52,922 bases of DNA from an uncultured Prevotellaceae bacterium (GTDB taxonomy: Bacteria > Bacteroidota > Bacteroidia > Bacteroidales > Bacteroidaceae): contig CACYRS010000012.1 of NCBI GenBank assembly GCA_902776935.1, positions 1 through 52,922 on the forward strand. The letters run 5' to 3'. This document shows, piece by piece, positions 8,011 to 17,369 of the stretch (the stretch's first letter is position 1; the number at the start of each line of letters is the position of its first letter). The translations under genes were made by a program, and so were the position numbers. The notes below the pieces were generated by a model, which made no database searches, had not been told where the DNA came from, and was given only the letters and a program-made list of their open reading frames with translations.

Positions 8011-8475
8011 ATGGGAAAATTAATCATCAATTCGTACGACGAATTTGCAGAGTATCTGGGTAAGGAACTCGGTTGTTCTGACTGGCTGCAAATCGACCAA
8101 GACCGTATAAACATGTTTGCAGACGCAACTCTCGACCATCAGTGGATACACGTAGATGTTGAGCGTGCCAAAGAGGAGACTCCTTATAAGAGCACTATCG
8201 CTCACGGATATCTCACTCTCTCGGTGCTGCCATATCTCTGGGCTCAGATCATCGAGGTGCGTAATATCAAGATGCTCGTGAATTACGGAATGGACAAGAT
8301 GCGCTTCGGTCAGCCGGTTATCACGGGTTCGCGAGTAAGGATGACCACCAAACTGCACAACATTCAGAACCTTCGCGGAATCTGCAAGGTAGAGATAGAT
8401 TTTAAAATTGAGATAGAGGGACAACGCAAACCTGCACTTGAAGGTATCGCATCGTTCCTCTACTATTTTATATAA
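8011..8475 (+). CDS. MaoC-like (R)-specific enoyl-CoA hydratase/dehydratase family protein
   Basis: This 154-residue single hotdog protein belongs to the MaoC/NodN-like dehydratases, which hydrate or dehydrate acyl-thioesters. The hydratase-2 pattern D-x4-H is present as Asp42 and His47 (LDHQWIH), followed about 18 residues later by IAHGYLTLS. This matches the Asp-His dyad and substrate-lining segment of PhaJ-type enzymes. It is the first gene of a two-gene operon, 6 bases before a PurF-like gene, a pairing that does not suggest an obvious pathway. Substrate unknown. Confidence 0.82.
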   Translation: MGKLIINSYDEFAEYLGKELGCSDWLQIDQDRINMFADATLDHQWIHVDVERAKEETPYKSTIAHGYLTLSVLPYLWAQIIEVRNIKMLVNYGMDKMRFGQPVITGSRVRMTTKLHNIQNLRGICKVEIDFKIEIEGQRKPALEGIASFLYYFI

Positions 8476-8481
8476 TAAGGT

Positions 8482-9939
8482 ATGGGAGGATTCTTTGGAA
8501 CCATCAGTACACGGAGCTGTGTTAACGATCTGTTTTACGGAACAGACTACAACTCGCACCTGGGTACCAAGAGAGCAGGACTTGTAACATTCGATAAGGA
8601 ACAGGGTTTCAGTCGTAAGATCCACAATCTGGAGCGCGACTATTTCCGTTCAAAGTTTGAGGACGAGCTTGATTCCTTCTCGGGAAATCTGGGTATCGGT
8701 GTTATCAGCGATACAGACCCGCAGCCAATCATCGTTAATTCTCACTTAGGCCGCTATGCTGTTGTGACTGTTGCCAAGATCAACAATCTTCGTCAGATAG
8801 CTGATGAGCTGTTGGAGCGTCGTATGCACTTCAGTGAGCTCTCTGCCAACAATATCAACCAGACAGAGCTTGTAGCTCTGCTTATCAATATGGGGCGCAC
8901 CTTCGTAGAAGGTATCAACCTCGTTTATCGTAAGATTGAGGGTTCTTGTTCTATGCTCATTATGACTGAGAATGGTATTATTGCTGCCCGTGATTTCCTG
9001 GGGCGTACCCCTATAGTAATAGGAAAGAAGGATGGAGCTTATGCCGTCAGCAGCGAGACCACCAGTTTCCCCAACCTTGATTTTCATCGTGTAAGAGATC
9101 TCGGTCCCGGTGAGATAGTATATCTTACTGCCGATAATATGGAGGTGCTTCAGGAGCCTTTCAAGAGAGAGCAGATATGTTCGTTCCTGTGGGTTTATTA
9201 CGGATTCCCGGCTTCTGATTATAATGGCATCAACGTAGAGGCAGTACGTGAGGCTAACGGTAAGATGATGGGTGAGAATGACGATACAGATGTCGACAGC
9301 GTCTGCGGTGTACCTGACTCAGGTGTCGGTATGGCCTTGGGTTATGCTGAGGGTAAGGGGGTGCCTTATAAGCGTAGCGTGCTGAAGTATACTCCTACAT
9401 GGCCCCGTTCGTTTACACCTGGCAATCAGGAGCGTCGTGCTCTCGTGGCAAAGATGAAACTGATTCCAAACCCGTCGCTGTTGAAAGATCAGCGCGTCGT
9501 GTTCTGTGATGACTCTATCGTACGAGGCACTCAGCTGAAGGATAATGTCAAGACGTTCTTCGAGTATGGAGCAAAAGAGGTTCACTGTCGTATCTCTTGT
9601 CCTCCTCTGGTCTACGGATGTCCTTTTATCGGCTTCACCACTTCGAAGAGCGATATGGAGCTTATCACCCGTCGTATCATCAAGGACTTCGAGGGTGATG
9701 ACAAAAAGAATCTAGAGAAATATGCGCAGACAGACTCTCCTGAGTATAAGCGTATGGTAGATGAGATAGCACGTCGTTTAGGACTTACATCTCTAAAGTT
9801 TGCAAAGCTTGAGGATCTTATTGAGGCGATAGGTATGCCGAAGTGCCGGGTATGTACCCACTGTTTTGATGGCAGTAGCTACTGTCATGAGCATGATGAT
9901 GAAGACGGGCGCAGTAAGCAGCTCAAGTTTGATTTCTAA
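8482..9939 (+). CDS. PurF-like amidophosphoribosyltransferase homologue lacking the glutaminase cysteine
   Basis: The 485-residue protein aligns along its length with glutamine PRPP amidotransferase (PurF): an Ntn-type glutaminase domain (1 to about 230) and a phosphoribosyltransferase domain (about 235-485). The PRPP loop FCDDSIVRGT (341-350) and the flexible-loop region PRSFTPGNQE are kept. All positions matching the B. subtilis Fe-S ligands look present: Cys233, Cys380 and Cys455/Cys458 (also Cys461). In contrast, the N-terminus reads MGGFFG where active enzymes have MCGIxG, so the catalytic cysteine nucleophile is glycine. It therefore should not hydrolyse glutamine by the usual mechanism. 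It may use ammonia, act on another amine, or be regulatory. It is probably not the cell's main purF. Confidence 0.85.
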   Translation: MGGFFGTISTRSCVNDLFYGTDYNSHLGTKRAGLVTFDKEQGFSRKIHNLERDYFRSKFEDELDSFSGNLGIGVISDTDPQPIIVNSHLGRYAVVTVAKINNLRQIADELLERRMHFSELSANNINQTELVALLINMGRTFVEGINLVYRKIEGSCSMLIMTENGIIAARDFLGRTPIVIGKKDGAYAVSSETTSFPNLDFHRVRDLGPGEIVYLTADNMEVLQEPFKREQICSFLWVYYGFPASDYNGINVEAVREANGKMMGENDDTDVDSVCGVPDSGVGMALGYAEGKGVPYKRSVLKYTPTWPRSFTPGNQERRALVAKMKLIPNPSLLKDQRVVFCDDSIVRGTQLKDNVKTFFEYGAKEVHCRISCPPLVYGCPFIGFTTSKSDMELITRRIIKDFEGDDKKNLEKYAQTDSPEYKRMVDEIARRLGLTSLKFAKLEDLIEAIGMPKCRVCTHCFDGSSYCHEHDDEDGRSKQLKFDF

Positions 9940-11861
9940 TTTTTCGATAGGAATCCGTCTTTCTGGTAGATATACTCTTCTTTGAGAAGAAATTCTAGCG
10001 CGACATTTAGTTGTTCTGTTGGCAACTGGATGTCGCGCAGTTCTGTTATATGATGTTCCTTGCCATCGCTTAGGAGTTCCAGTATTGCGTGTGCCTCTGC
10101 AGAAAGAGCAGTCTCATTTGCGCTTTCATGATTCACACTCAGACATACGTCGCACTGCCGACAGTCATGACTCTCTGTTTCTCCGAAATATCTCAGCAAC
10201 ATTCGGCTTCGGCATATATTATCCGTAGTGGCGTATTCAATCATAGCGTTAATACGTTGACGGAACTGTTGCTTTCTCTCTTCGTATACTACAGGCGGTA
10301 TCTGTATATACTCTGTGTCTTCGCGTCGCTGCAGATACCTCACGTAAGGAGTCTTCTTCTGAGGGATGAAGTGCAGGATATGTTTCTCGCTGAGATTCTT
10401 TAAGATAAGATATACCTGTTGGGGTTTCAGGTCACATTGACTGGCGAGAAAACTTTCATCGATAAAGTTATAGTCAACAAACAGTCCTCCGTAGTTTCTC
10501 AGTAGAGCGGTGATGACTTTCACTTCGTTAGGCGAATCGCTCTCCAGACGGTAAAGGTCATTACGCCCTATAGTGAACATCACTCGTGCCTGATTATCCT
10601 GTTCCTCTGTATATTCAATATATCCTGCCCGGTTAAGAATCTTAAGTGCAGAATCTACCTGGATGGGGAAGTGATGGAAGGAATGACAGAATTTATCGAT
10701 GTTAAACTCAAAGGTTGCGTGATAGCCCGATCCCACACCTACCTGATAGAAATATGCCAGATGTTCGTATACTTTCTTTACGTAGTCTTTGTCGGGGAAG
10801 GTGTCTGCTATTCGTTTGTCGAGTTTCCGATGGTCGGCATCATTATACAGAAGTACTGCGTAAGCCTTGAAACCGTCTCTTCCTGCACGGCCTGCCTCCT
10901 GGAAATAAGCTTCGAGCGAGTCGGGACAGTCGATGTGTATCACCAGTCTTACATCGGGTTTGTCGATACCCATTCCGAAGGCATTTGTAGCTACCATCAC
11001 TCTTATCTCATCGTTCTGCCAGGCTTTCTGTCGCTCGTCTTTTGTTGCCGTCTCGAGTCCTGCATGATAGAATGTTGCTGAGATGCCTGCTTCGTTGAGC
11101 ATATCGGAAACTTCCTTTGTCCGCCTACGACTGCGGGCATATACTATTGCACAGCCCTTTACGCTGTTGAGGATGTGTATCAGCTCATCGCGCTTATCGG
11201 CAGCCCTCCTTACGACATAAGCAAGGTTCTTGCGCTCGAAGCTCATTTTGAAGACATTGAAGGGGCTAGAAGAACGAGATTCCCTATGATTCCTAAGAGT
11301 TAATTTCTCCTGGATATCCTCTACGACAAGGGGCGTGGCGGTAGCCGTAAGCGCGAGGACTGGCGCATTGGGCAGATCCTTTCTGATGTCTGCTATCTCA
11401 AGATATGAAGGACGAAAGTCGTATCCCCATTGTGAAATACAATGAGCCTCGTCGACAGTGATAAAGCTCACTTTCATGTGACGAAGCTTAGTCCTGAAGA
11501 GCTCTGATGACAGTCGCTCTGGTGATACATACAGTATCTTGACTTCTCCGAAAATACAGTTTTCAAGAATAGTTACGATCTCTTCTCTCGACAGTCCAGA
11601 ATATATAGCTGCAGCGCGAATCCCGTGACGACGCAGGTTCATCACTTGGTCTTTCATCAGGGCTATGAGTGGAGTGATTACAATACAGGTGCCATCACTG
11701 CATAGTGCCGGCACCTGAAATGTGATGGACTTTCCTCCACCAGTAGGCATCAGACCTAAAGTGTCGTGTCCGCTGCCTATCGACTCGATGATTTCCTTCT
11801 GGATTCCGCGAAAGTCATCGTAGCCCCAATATTCTCGGAGGACCTCCTTATAATTATTCAC
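9936..11861 (-). CDS. recQ: ATP-dependent DNA helicase RecQ family
   Basis: This 641-residue SF2 3'-5' helicase acts in recombinational repair (RecF pathway). Motif I is PTGGGKS (39-45), the DEAH box is VDEAHCISQWG (137-140), and motif VI appears as QEAGRAGRDG. The RecQ C-terminal zinc region shows CRSRMLLRYFGE followed by CRQCDVC. After it comes a winged-helix-like segment; a clear HRDC domain is not recognised, so the tail differs from E. coli RecQ. The start is GTG at 11861, supported by the 4-base GTGA overlap with the recJ stop and by the position of the conserved WGYDDFRGIQ. Its stop overlaps the convergent PurF-like gene by 4 bases. Confidence 0.94.
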   Translation of the reverse strand: MNNYKEVLREYWGYDDFRGIQKEIIESIGSGHDTLGLMPTGGGKSITFQVPALCSDGTCIVITPLIALMKDQVMNLRRHGIRAAAIYSGLSREEIVTILENCIFGEVKILYVSPERLSSELFRTKLRHMKVSFITVDEAHCISQWGYDFRPSYLEIADIRKDLPNAPVLALTATATPLVVEDIQEKLTLRNHRESRSSSPFNVFKMSFERKNLAYVVRRAADKRDELIHILNSVKGCAIVYARSRRRTKEVSDMLNEAGISATFYHAGLETATKDERQKAWQNDEIRVMVATNAFGMGIDKPDVRLVIHIDCPDSLEAYFQEAGRAGRDGFKAYAVLLYNDADHRKLDKRIADTFPDKDYVKKVYEHLAYFYQVGVGSGYHATFEFNIDKFCHSFHHFPIQVDSALKILNRAGYIEYTEEQDNQARVMFTIGRNDLYRLESDSPNEVKVITALLRNYGGLFVDYNFIDESFLASQCDLKPQQVYLILKNLSEKHILHFIPQKKTPYVRYLQRREDTEYIQIPPVVYEERKQQFRQRINAMIEYATTDNICRSRMLLRYFGETESHDCRQCDVCLSVNHESANETALSAEAHAILELLSDGKEHHITELRDIQLPTEQLNVALEFLLKEEYIYQKDGFLSKN

Positions 11862-13579
11862 TCCTCTGAGGGTTTGATGTCCTCAATCTGTAACTGTACA
11901 TCGCTGCGCTTGTAGATATTCTCCTCGATGGTATATGCAATATCGAACGAACGCTTCGACTTGATATATCTAGCATCTGCACTCTGTCCGAATGCGATAC
12001 CATTCATCACGTTAGATGATTTCGAGTCTACCAGCTCCAGTTTAATATGTTCCTGCTGACGACCTACAACTTTCGACGTACCATAGTCGTATACGTTGCG
12101 GGTGCAGAATATCGGTTTCTCGTTTCCAGGTCCGTGGGGCGCAAACTTCTTCAGGTCGTTATGCAGTTTTTTACTGATATCCTTGAAGTCTATCTCTTCT
12201 TCAATGTCGAGAGTCTGTTCGGTCTGTTCTGGGAGTATATGGTCTGATACGTATTGCTGGAATCGTCTTCTGAATTCGGGAATGTTCTCGATTTTCAGCG
12301 ACAGACCTACAGCATATGTATGACCTCCGAAGTTCTCCAATAGGTCGCGACAGCTCTTTACTGCATCATATATATCATAGCCAGCAACACTTCGTGCAGA
12401 TCCTGTTGCCAGATCACCGCTACGGGTAAGGACTACCGTAGGACGAAAGTATAGCTCTGTCATCCTCGATGCCACGATACCCACAACACCCTTTTTCCAG
12501 TTCTCATCATAGAGCACGATACTGGCATGATGCTTCTGACTCTCGAGCTTCTCAATAATCTGGTTGGCCTCCTCAGTCATCTGTTTGTCTACATCCTTAC
12601 GTTGCTCATTGTATTCATTGATACGATTGGCTTCTGCGAGAGCTTTCTCAAAGTCACGTTCAACCAACAGATCTACAGCCTCAGTACCATTCTGCATTCT
12701 TCCTGAAGCATTTATTCTTGGGCCTATTTTGAATACGATATCGCTCATCGTAATTTCACGTCCTGTCAGCCCGCATATCTCGATGATAGACTTGATACCT
12801 ACCGATGGCGCCTGATTCAGCTGCTTAAGTCCGTGAAAAGCCAGAATACGATTCTCGCCAGTCACCGGTACCATATCAGCAGCGATGGAAACAGCGCAGA
12901 AGTCGAGTAGGGGGATAAGCCTAGAGAATGGTATTCCGTTGTTCTTGGCGAATGCCTGCATAAACTTAAAGCCTACACCACATCCGCAGAGATGCTTGAA
13001 GGGATATGTAGAGTCTTCTCGCTTAGGGTTGAGTACAGCCACAGCATCAGGCAGTTCATCGTCGGGCACATGATGGTCACACACGATAAAGTCTATACCG
13101 AGTGACTTGGCATAAGAGATTTCTTTGATTGCCTTTACGCCGCAATCAAGCACAATAATCAGTTTCACATCCTTCTCAGCAGCATAGTCCAAAGCCTTGA
13201 TACTTATGCCATACCCCTCTTCATAGCGGTCGGGTATGTAGTATTCAATGTTGGAATAGAACTGCTGTAGGAACTTGTACACCAAAGCTACCGCCGTACA
13301 TCCGTCTACATCGTAGTCGCCATAAACCATAATACGCTCTTTACGTCCCATTGCGTCGTTGAGCCTGTCTACAGCCACATCCATGTCGTTCATCAGGAAC
13401 GGGTCTATCAGTTCGTTTAACATCGGACGGAAGAATCGCTTCGCTGAACTTTCCGTCTTGATGCCACGCTGAATGAGTAAGTCTGCGAGTATCGGACTCA
13501 TTCCGATTTTCTCGCCGAGTTCTCTAGCTGCCGTCCGTTGTTCTGATGTAGGTGGTTCGTAATTCCATTTGAAATGCAT
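11858..13579 (-). CDS. recJ: Single-stranded-DNA-specific exonuclease RecJ
   Basis: RecJ degrades single-stranded DNA 5' to 3' in recombination and mismatch/base-excision repair. It is a DHH-family phosphoesterase: motif I is YGDYDVDGCTA (Asp88, Asp90, Asp92), motif III is CDHH (168-170). The DHHA1 region with GGHTYAVGLS and the OB-like C-terminus follow. At 573 residues it is normal. It forms a two-gene operon with recQ, joined by a 4-base overlap, which suits their joint role in processing stalled forks. Confidence 0.95.
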   Translation of the reverse strand: MHFKWNYEPPTSEQRTAARELGEKIGMSPILADLLIQRGIKTESSAKRFFRPMLNELIDPFLMNDMDVAVDRLNDAMGRKERIMVYGDYDVDGCTAVALVYKFLQQFYSNIEYYIPDRYEEGYGISIKALDYAAEKDVKLIIVLDCGVKAIKEISYAKSLGIDFIVCDHHVPDDELPDAVAVLNPKREDSTYPFKHLCGCGVGFKFMQAFAKNNGIPFSRLIPLLDFCAVSIAADMVPVTGENRILAFHGLKQLNQAPSVGIKSIIEICGLTGREITMSDIVFKIGPRINASGRMQNGTEAVDLLVERDFEKALAEANRINEYNEQRKDVDKQMTEEANQIIEKLESQKHHASIVLYDENWKKGVVGIVASRMTELYFRPTVVLTRSGDLATGSARSVAGYDIYDAVKSCRDLLENFGGHTYAVGLSLKIENIPEFRRRFQQYVSDHILPEQTEQTLDIEEEIDFKDISKKLHNDLKKFAPHGPGNEKPIFCTRNVYDYGTSKVVGRQQEHIKLELVDSKSSNVMNGIAFGQSADARYIKSKRSFDIAYTIEENIYKRSDVQLQIEDIKPSEE

Positions 13580-13648
13580 TTATATATTATTTTTTATTCT
13601 TTTGTCGCTTTGATGGCCGAAAAGGGTACAATAACCCAAATTAGCGCT

Positions 13649-13656
13649 CAAAGATA
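13649..13656 (-). promoter_or_regulatory. -7 box of the recJ-recQ promoter
   Basis: The minus strand reads TATCTTTG here, 70 bases before the recJ ATG. The box lies just downstream (in recJ direction) of the terminator hairpin of the preceding peptidase gene. A -33 element is not obvious because the hairpin occupies that position. Confidence 0.6.
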
Positions 13657-13673
13657 AGAATAAAAAATGAAAT

Positions 13674-13713
13674 AACGGCATAATCTGCTGAAAATTTAAC
13701 AGATTATGCCGTT
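13674..13713. terminator. Terminator hairpin between the C1 peptidase and recJ
   Basis: A 14-bp perfect stem AACGGCATAATCTG (13674-13687) pairs with its complement at 13700-13713 around a 12-base loop. T-runs lie on both sides (T6 on the plus strand, TTATTTCATTTTTT on the minus strand). The minus-strand reading ends transcription from the C1 peptidase gene. Confidence 0.8.
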
Positions 13714-13741
13714 TTTTACCTAATTAAGGTGAAATTTCCGC

Positions 13742-14950
13742 TTAGATTCCGAGTTTTTTGCGGATTTCTGCAGGGATAGCGTTCTTGTTGATAAGGAAGT
13801 CCATCGTGTTGGCAGCGATGAAGGTCTTGGTCATATACCATATACCCTTGTAGTCGCCGGTCTTACCCCATGAGTTCTGTACCATATAGTACTCCTTGCC
13901 ATTCTGGTCCTTAGCAATACCGAAGATATGCATACCGTGATCGTCAGTCAACTCCCAATTGTCGAAACGCTCCTGACGCATCTGCTGTGTAGGAACGATC
14001 TCTGGTACAGTGCATCCGAGGGAGTCGATGATGCTGGTCTTCTTGGCAGGTGTAAGTTTCAGCCATCGTGCCATATCGCTGCCGGCGAGACTCTGCGCTG
14101 CCTTTCCGTCAACAGCGTAAGCCAGACCCTTGCGGGTGAATCCTTCTTCTGAAACGTCACCGCCCCAAGCTACTGTAAAGCCGTTGTTGATGGCGTTGTC
14201 GATGATCTGCATCATCTCGTCCATAGGCACGTTGTATGAGAGTGGGAAGCGCCAGTTGTCCTGTACCTCTACAGCGAAAGTTGTATAGAAAGGATGGTGT
14301 GTGTAGCTTGTGATGCTTACGTAGTCGTTGAGGTCGATGCCGAGACTGTTCATAAAACTCTTTGGAGTATACTCCTTGCCATCGTATGTAAACTTTTCTG
14401 GGCATTTGCCGAGATAGGCGTCAAGGATGCCCTGAAGTCCGGCTTTCCATTGGTTGGAGATCTTCTTTGCCTTGCTTGTTGCAACAGCATTTACGTATGG
14501 CTCCAGAAGTGAGAAAAACTCATTAAAATTGTTCAGTGAATCACCGTAGAGTGATCCAGGGAAAGGCATCGCGTCGATAGGACAGATACCGTGATTCTTC
14601 AGTGTTGAGAGCACGTCCTCTGCGCTTCCGCCCTGTGCGAACTGACAGTCACCATGATAGCGAACCACCTGGATGGCGCGCTCCATATAAGTTTTGTTTG
14701 CAACGAATGCCTCGCAAAGGGTGTACTTCTTACCTGTAGCCTTTAGAATCTCAGCCTCGAAGAAGGAGAGGGTAGAGTAATCCCAACAGGTACCCGAACG
14801 GTTCTGATCCTTGATTGTTGTGATAGGATTCTCCTTGATTACTGTGAATACTGGCTTGTTTTGATTTTTTGCAGTAGCCTTCTTCTTTCCGGCTGCCGAT
14901 GCACTGAAGGCCACCATGACCATAAGCGCGATAGTTAGAATTTTTCTCAT
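13742..14950 (-). CDS. Secreted C1-family (bleomycin hydrolase/PepC-like) cysteine peptidase
   Basis: This 402-residue papain-like peptidase carries a signal peptide (1 to about 19, LTIALMVMVAFSASAA), so it acts in the periplasm or outside, unlike cytoplasmic PepC. The catalytic set of the C1B group is complete: Gln49 (oxyanion), Cys55 in NRSGTCWDYS, His338 in DDHGMH and Asn359 in VQNSWG. It lies 28 bases after the M24 peptidase gene on the same strand with no promoter seen between, so the two peptidases are probably co-transcribed. It ends before a strong hairpin. Confidence 0.9.
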   Translation of the reverse strand: MRKILTIALMVMVAFSASAAGKKKATAKNQNKPVFTVIKENPITTIKDQNRSGTCWDYSTLSFFEAEILKATGKKYTLCEAFVANKTYMERAIQVVRYHGDCQFAQGGSAEDVLSTLKNHGICPIDAMPFPGSLYGDSLNNFNEFFSLLEPYVNAVATSKAKKISNQWKAGLQGILDAYLGKCPEKFTYDGKEYTPKSFMNSLGIDLNDYVSITSYTHHPFYTTFAVEVQDNWRFPLSYNVPMDEMMQIIDNAINNGFTVAWGGDVSEEGFTRKGLAYAVDGKAAQSLAGSDMARWLKLTPAKKTSIIDSLGCTVPEIVPTQQMRQERFDNWELTDDHGMHIFGIAKDQNGKEYYMVQNSWGKTGDYKGIWYMTKTFIAANTMDFLINKNAIPAEIRKKLGI

Positions 14951-14978
14951 ATTAAACTAATTAAATATAAAATTTCTT

Positions 14979-16391
14979 TCAAATGTTTTCTTTCATGAAT
15001 TCTTCGAGTTCTGATGGGTGATACGGGATGCGCTTTGAACCTAAGAATCGGCAACCGTCAGCAGTTATAAGCAGATCGTCCTCGATTCGGATACCTCCGA
15101 AGTCCTTGTACTCCTCAAGTTTGTCGAAATTTAGGAATTCCTTACAATGGCCCTCCTTTTTCCATAAATCTATAAGATGTGGAATAAAGTAAATACCTGG
15201 TTCGTCGGTGATTACGAATCCTGGTTCAAGTTTTCGTCCCATGCGTAGACAATTGGTCCCAAACTGCTCGAGGTTAGGATGAGTCTCCTCATCGAAGCCT
15301 ACATAAATTTGTCCGAGACCCTCCATGTCGTGAACGTCCATACCCATCATGTGTCCGAGTCCGTGAGGCAGGAACATTGCGTGAGCTCCAGCTCTTACAG
15401 CCTCGTCGGTGTCGCCTTTCATCAGACCGAGTTCCTTCAAACGCTCTGTCATCAGACGGCAAACAGCAAAATGAACGTCCTGATATTTCACGCCAGGCTT
15501 GGCCACTTCAAGTACATAGTCGTGACATGCTTCCACGATAGAGTATATCTCGAGCTGTCTCTGGGTGAACTTTCTGTTAACGGGCATCGTACGGGTGTGG
15601 TCAGAGCAGTAGTCGTTCAGTTCGCATCCTGCATCGCAGAGCACCAGTCGTCCGTCTTCGAGTCGTGCGTCAGAGGGGTTGCCGTGCATTATCTCTCCGT
15701 GTTGTGAGAAGATAGTGGCGAAACTGTTGCCTTGAGCCAGACTACGGGCGATACCGTCTACCTGTCCGGCCACGAAACGCTCTGTAACACCTGGTTTGAT
15801 AAGCAACTGGGCTGTGGTGTGCATCACGTAGCCCACATCGCATGCAGCCTCGATATATGCTATCTCCTCAGCACTCTTCGTGGCGCGCATCTTCACTACT
15901 GCCTTTATCAGCTTCAGCGATGCGGCTTCCTTCTGCTGCGAGGGGTGAATACCGAGAAGATCCATGATCTGGATCTTGGTGTCGAAACGATATGGCGGCA
16001 GGAAGTGAATGTTTTCACGCAGGGACTGACGGTTTCCAGACTTCTTGCAGATTGCGTTCTTAATTGCAGACAGCGGGGCTGTGTGTGCAATACCAACCTC
16101 AAAAGCAAGCATCTTGACTGATGGCGTGTAGCCCATCCATACGATATCCTCTACGTCGATATCGTCGCCGAAGAGCCATTCCTCATCGTTGTCAATGTCA
16201 ATCACACCTACGAGTCCCTCACGGTGCTGCCCAAAGTAATACAGGAACGAAGAGTCCTGGCGCATAGGGGCATACGAGTTGGCTGGATAGTTGGCTGGTG
16301 CCTCATTATTACCGAAGAGAATTATTACTCCTTCTCCTACAAGTCGCTTCAACTCCTGTCTGCGCGATATATATGTTTCCTTACTGAACAT
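14979..16391 (-). CDS. Xaa-Pro aminopeptidase (M24 family, with AMP_N domain)
   Basis: This 470-residue protein has an aminopeptidase P N-terminal domain (about 1-140) and a C-terminal creatinase-fold M24 domain. The five metal ligands are visible in order: Asp in CDAGCELNDYCSDHTRTM (two), His in HGLGHMMGMDVHD, Glu in DEPGIYF and Glu in IEDDLLI. It removes an N-terminal residue preceding proline. No signal peptide is seen, so it is cytoplasmic. It heads a probable two-gene transcript with the secreted C1 peptidase. Confidence 0.93.
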   Translation of the reverse strand: MFSKETYISRRQELKRLVGEGVIILFGNNEAPANYPANSYAPMRQDSSFLYYFGQHREGLVGVIDIDNDEEWLFGDDIDVEDIVWMGYTPSVKMLAFEVGIAHTAPLSAIKNAICKKSGNRQSLRENIHFLPPYRFDTKIQIMDLLGIHPSQQKEAASLKLIKAVVKMRATKSAEEIAYIEAACDVGYVMHTTAQLLIKPGVTERFVAGQVDGIARSLAQGNSFATIFSQHGEIMHGNPSDARLEDGRLVLCDAGCELNDYCSDHTRTMPVNRKFTQRQLEIYSIVEACHDYVLEVAKPGVKYQDVHFAVCRLMTERLKELGLMKGDTDEAVRAGAHAMFLPHGLGHMMGMDVHDMEGLGQIYVGFDEETHPNLEQFGTNCLRMGRKLEPGFVITDEPGIYFIPHLIDLWKKEGHCKEFLNFDKLEEYKDFGGIRIEDDLLITADGCRFLGSKRIPYHPSELEEFMKENI

Positions 16392-16427
16392 AATGCTAAA
16401 AATCGTTGTTGTTAGTCAAATTTGTTG

Positions 16428-16459
16428 CAAAGATACAAAAAATATGCAAATTATGACAA
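16428..16459 (-). promoter_or_regulatory. Promoter of the M24-C1 peptidase operon
   Basis: The minus strand reads TATCTTTGC at 16428-16435, with TTG at 16457-16459, 21 bases upstream. It is 36 bases before the start codon. Confidence 0.7.
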
Positions 16460-16550
16460 TTATTAATGAATTATTTCATTTTAACAAAAAAAATTAAGAT
16501 TATCCTCTGATAAATGTATAAGATATTTGTTTGTTTTGGAAGTCAACGGC

Positions 16551-17216
16551 TCAGGATGATACCAGACTGAAGAGAAATTGTTGGGCGGTGTGTTCCCATT
16601 GGGCAATACGAAATCTGATAAGACGTGCTAAAATGGTGATAACTTTGTGACGGGGGATGCCAGAACGTCGAACGAGCTGGTTGAGGGTGAGATGCTGGTC
16701 GTTTAAGGTGTTGATTAGTTTACGTACGGTATCCGTATACGTTATCATAGTGCCTTTTGGATTCTGCATCTCTCGCCAAATGGCCAGATGAACGGGGGAG
16801 GCCACGATATTCTCGTCAGCAATACGGATATATGCACGCTGATGGCCATCTTCGTCAATGGCGTAAACGGGTCGTCTATTGGAAGGCGGCACGGTTGCTA
16901 TAACGATGGTTCGAAGTTTCCGACTTCCTATATTCGAATCCGGTGGAACTACATGAAACGTGTCGAATTTTATGCTGGACTGCGGTCTACAATAGCGATA
17001 GGCAGCCTGATGCATCATATAGATTTCCTCTTCGTCGCGAACTCCCGACATGTGCCCGTCGTCGCGAACGCCAATCAACAGACGTCCTCCATCAGTATTA
17101 GCGAACGCAGATACCGACTTGGCAAGCTTCACAGCATCCTCTACTCTGTATTTGAAGTCCTGCTGCTGATGCTCACCCTCATTAATAAGGCTCTGAATAT
17201 ATCGTTTGTCGTCCAC
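16551..17216 (-). CDS. AlbA_2 (divergent AAA-4) domain protein with C-terminal HTH
   Basis: This protein of about 221 residues has an N-terminal AlbA_2/Schlafen-like domain (about 1-150): EGEHQQQDFKYRV, SVSAFANTDGGRLLIGVRDDG and YIRIADENIVAS are its usual motifs. Residues about 165-210 (LTLNQLVRRSGIPRHKVITIL) look like a winged helix. Such proteins are probable nucleic-acid-binding regulators or nucleases; the substrate is unknown. The start is placed at GTG 17216, because the longer reading begins with a TTG inside the -7 promoter box at 17245-17252 and would lie upstream of the transcript. It is monocistronic and divergent from trpS. Confidence 0.75.
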   Translation of the reverse strand: MDDKRYIQSLINEGEHQQQDFKYRVEDAVKLAKSVSAFANTDGGRLLIGVRDDGHMSGVRDEEEIYMMHQAAYRYCRPQSSIKFDTFHVVPPDSNIGSRKLRTIVIATVPPSNRRPVYAIDEDGHQRAYIRIADENIVASPVHLAIWREMQNPKGTMITYTDTVRKLINTLNDQHLTLNQLVRRSGIPRHKVITILARLIRFRIAQWEHTAQQFLFSLVSS

Positions 17217-17244
17217 TTTATAATCTTCTCTTCGTCTTTCTAGG

Positions 17245-17252
17245 CAAAGATA
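17245..17252 (-). promoter_or_regulatory. -7 box of the AlbA_2 gene
   Basis: The minus strand reads TATCTTTG followed by CC, 28 bases before the GTG start at 17216. Its position decides that start, since the longer ORF would begin inside this box. Confidence 0.65.
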
Positions 17253-17369
17253 CAACCTTTTATTTTTTCCACCAAATTTTTAAGAGAATTATTTTTTTGC
17301 AAGTATATATTGTCAAGCTAGCGAGATAGTGTTTCTACATCATCAACGGCAAGAAAATCAGATTATAAT

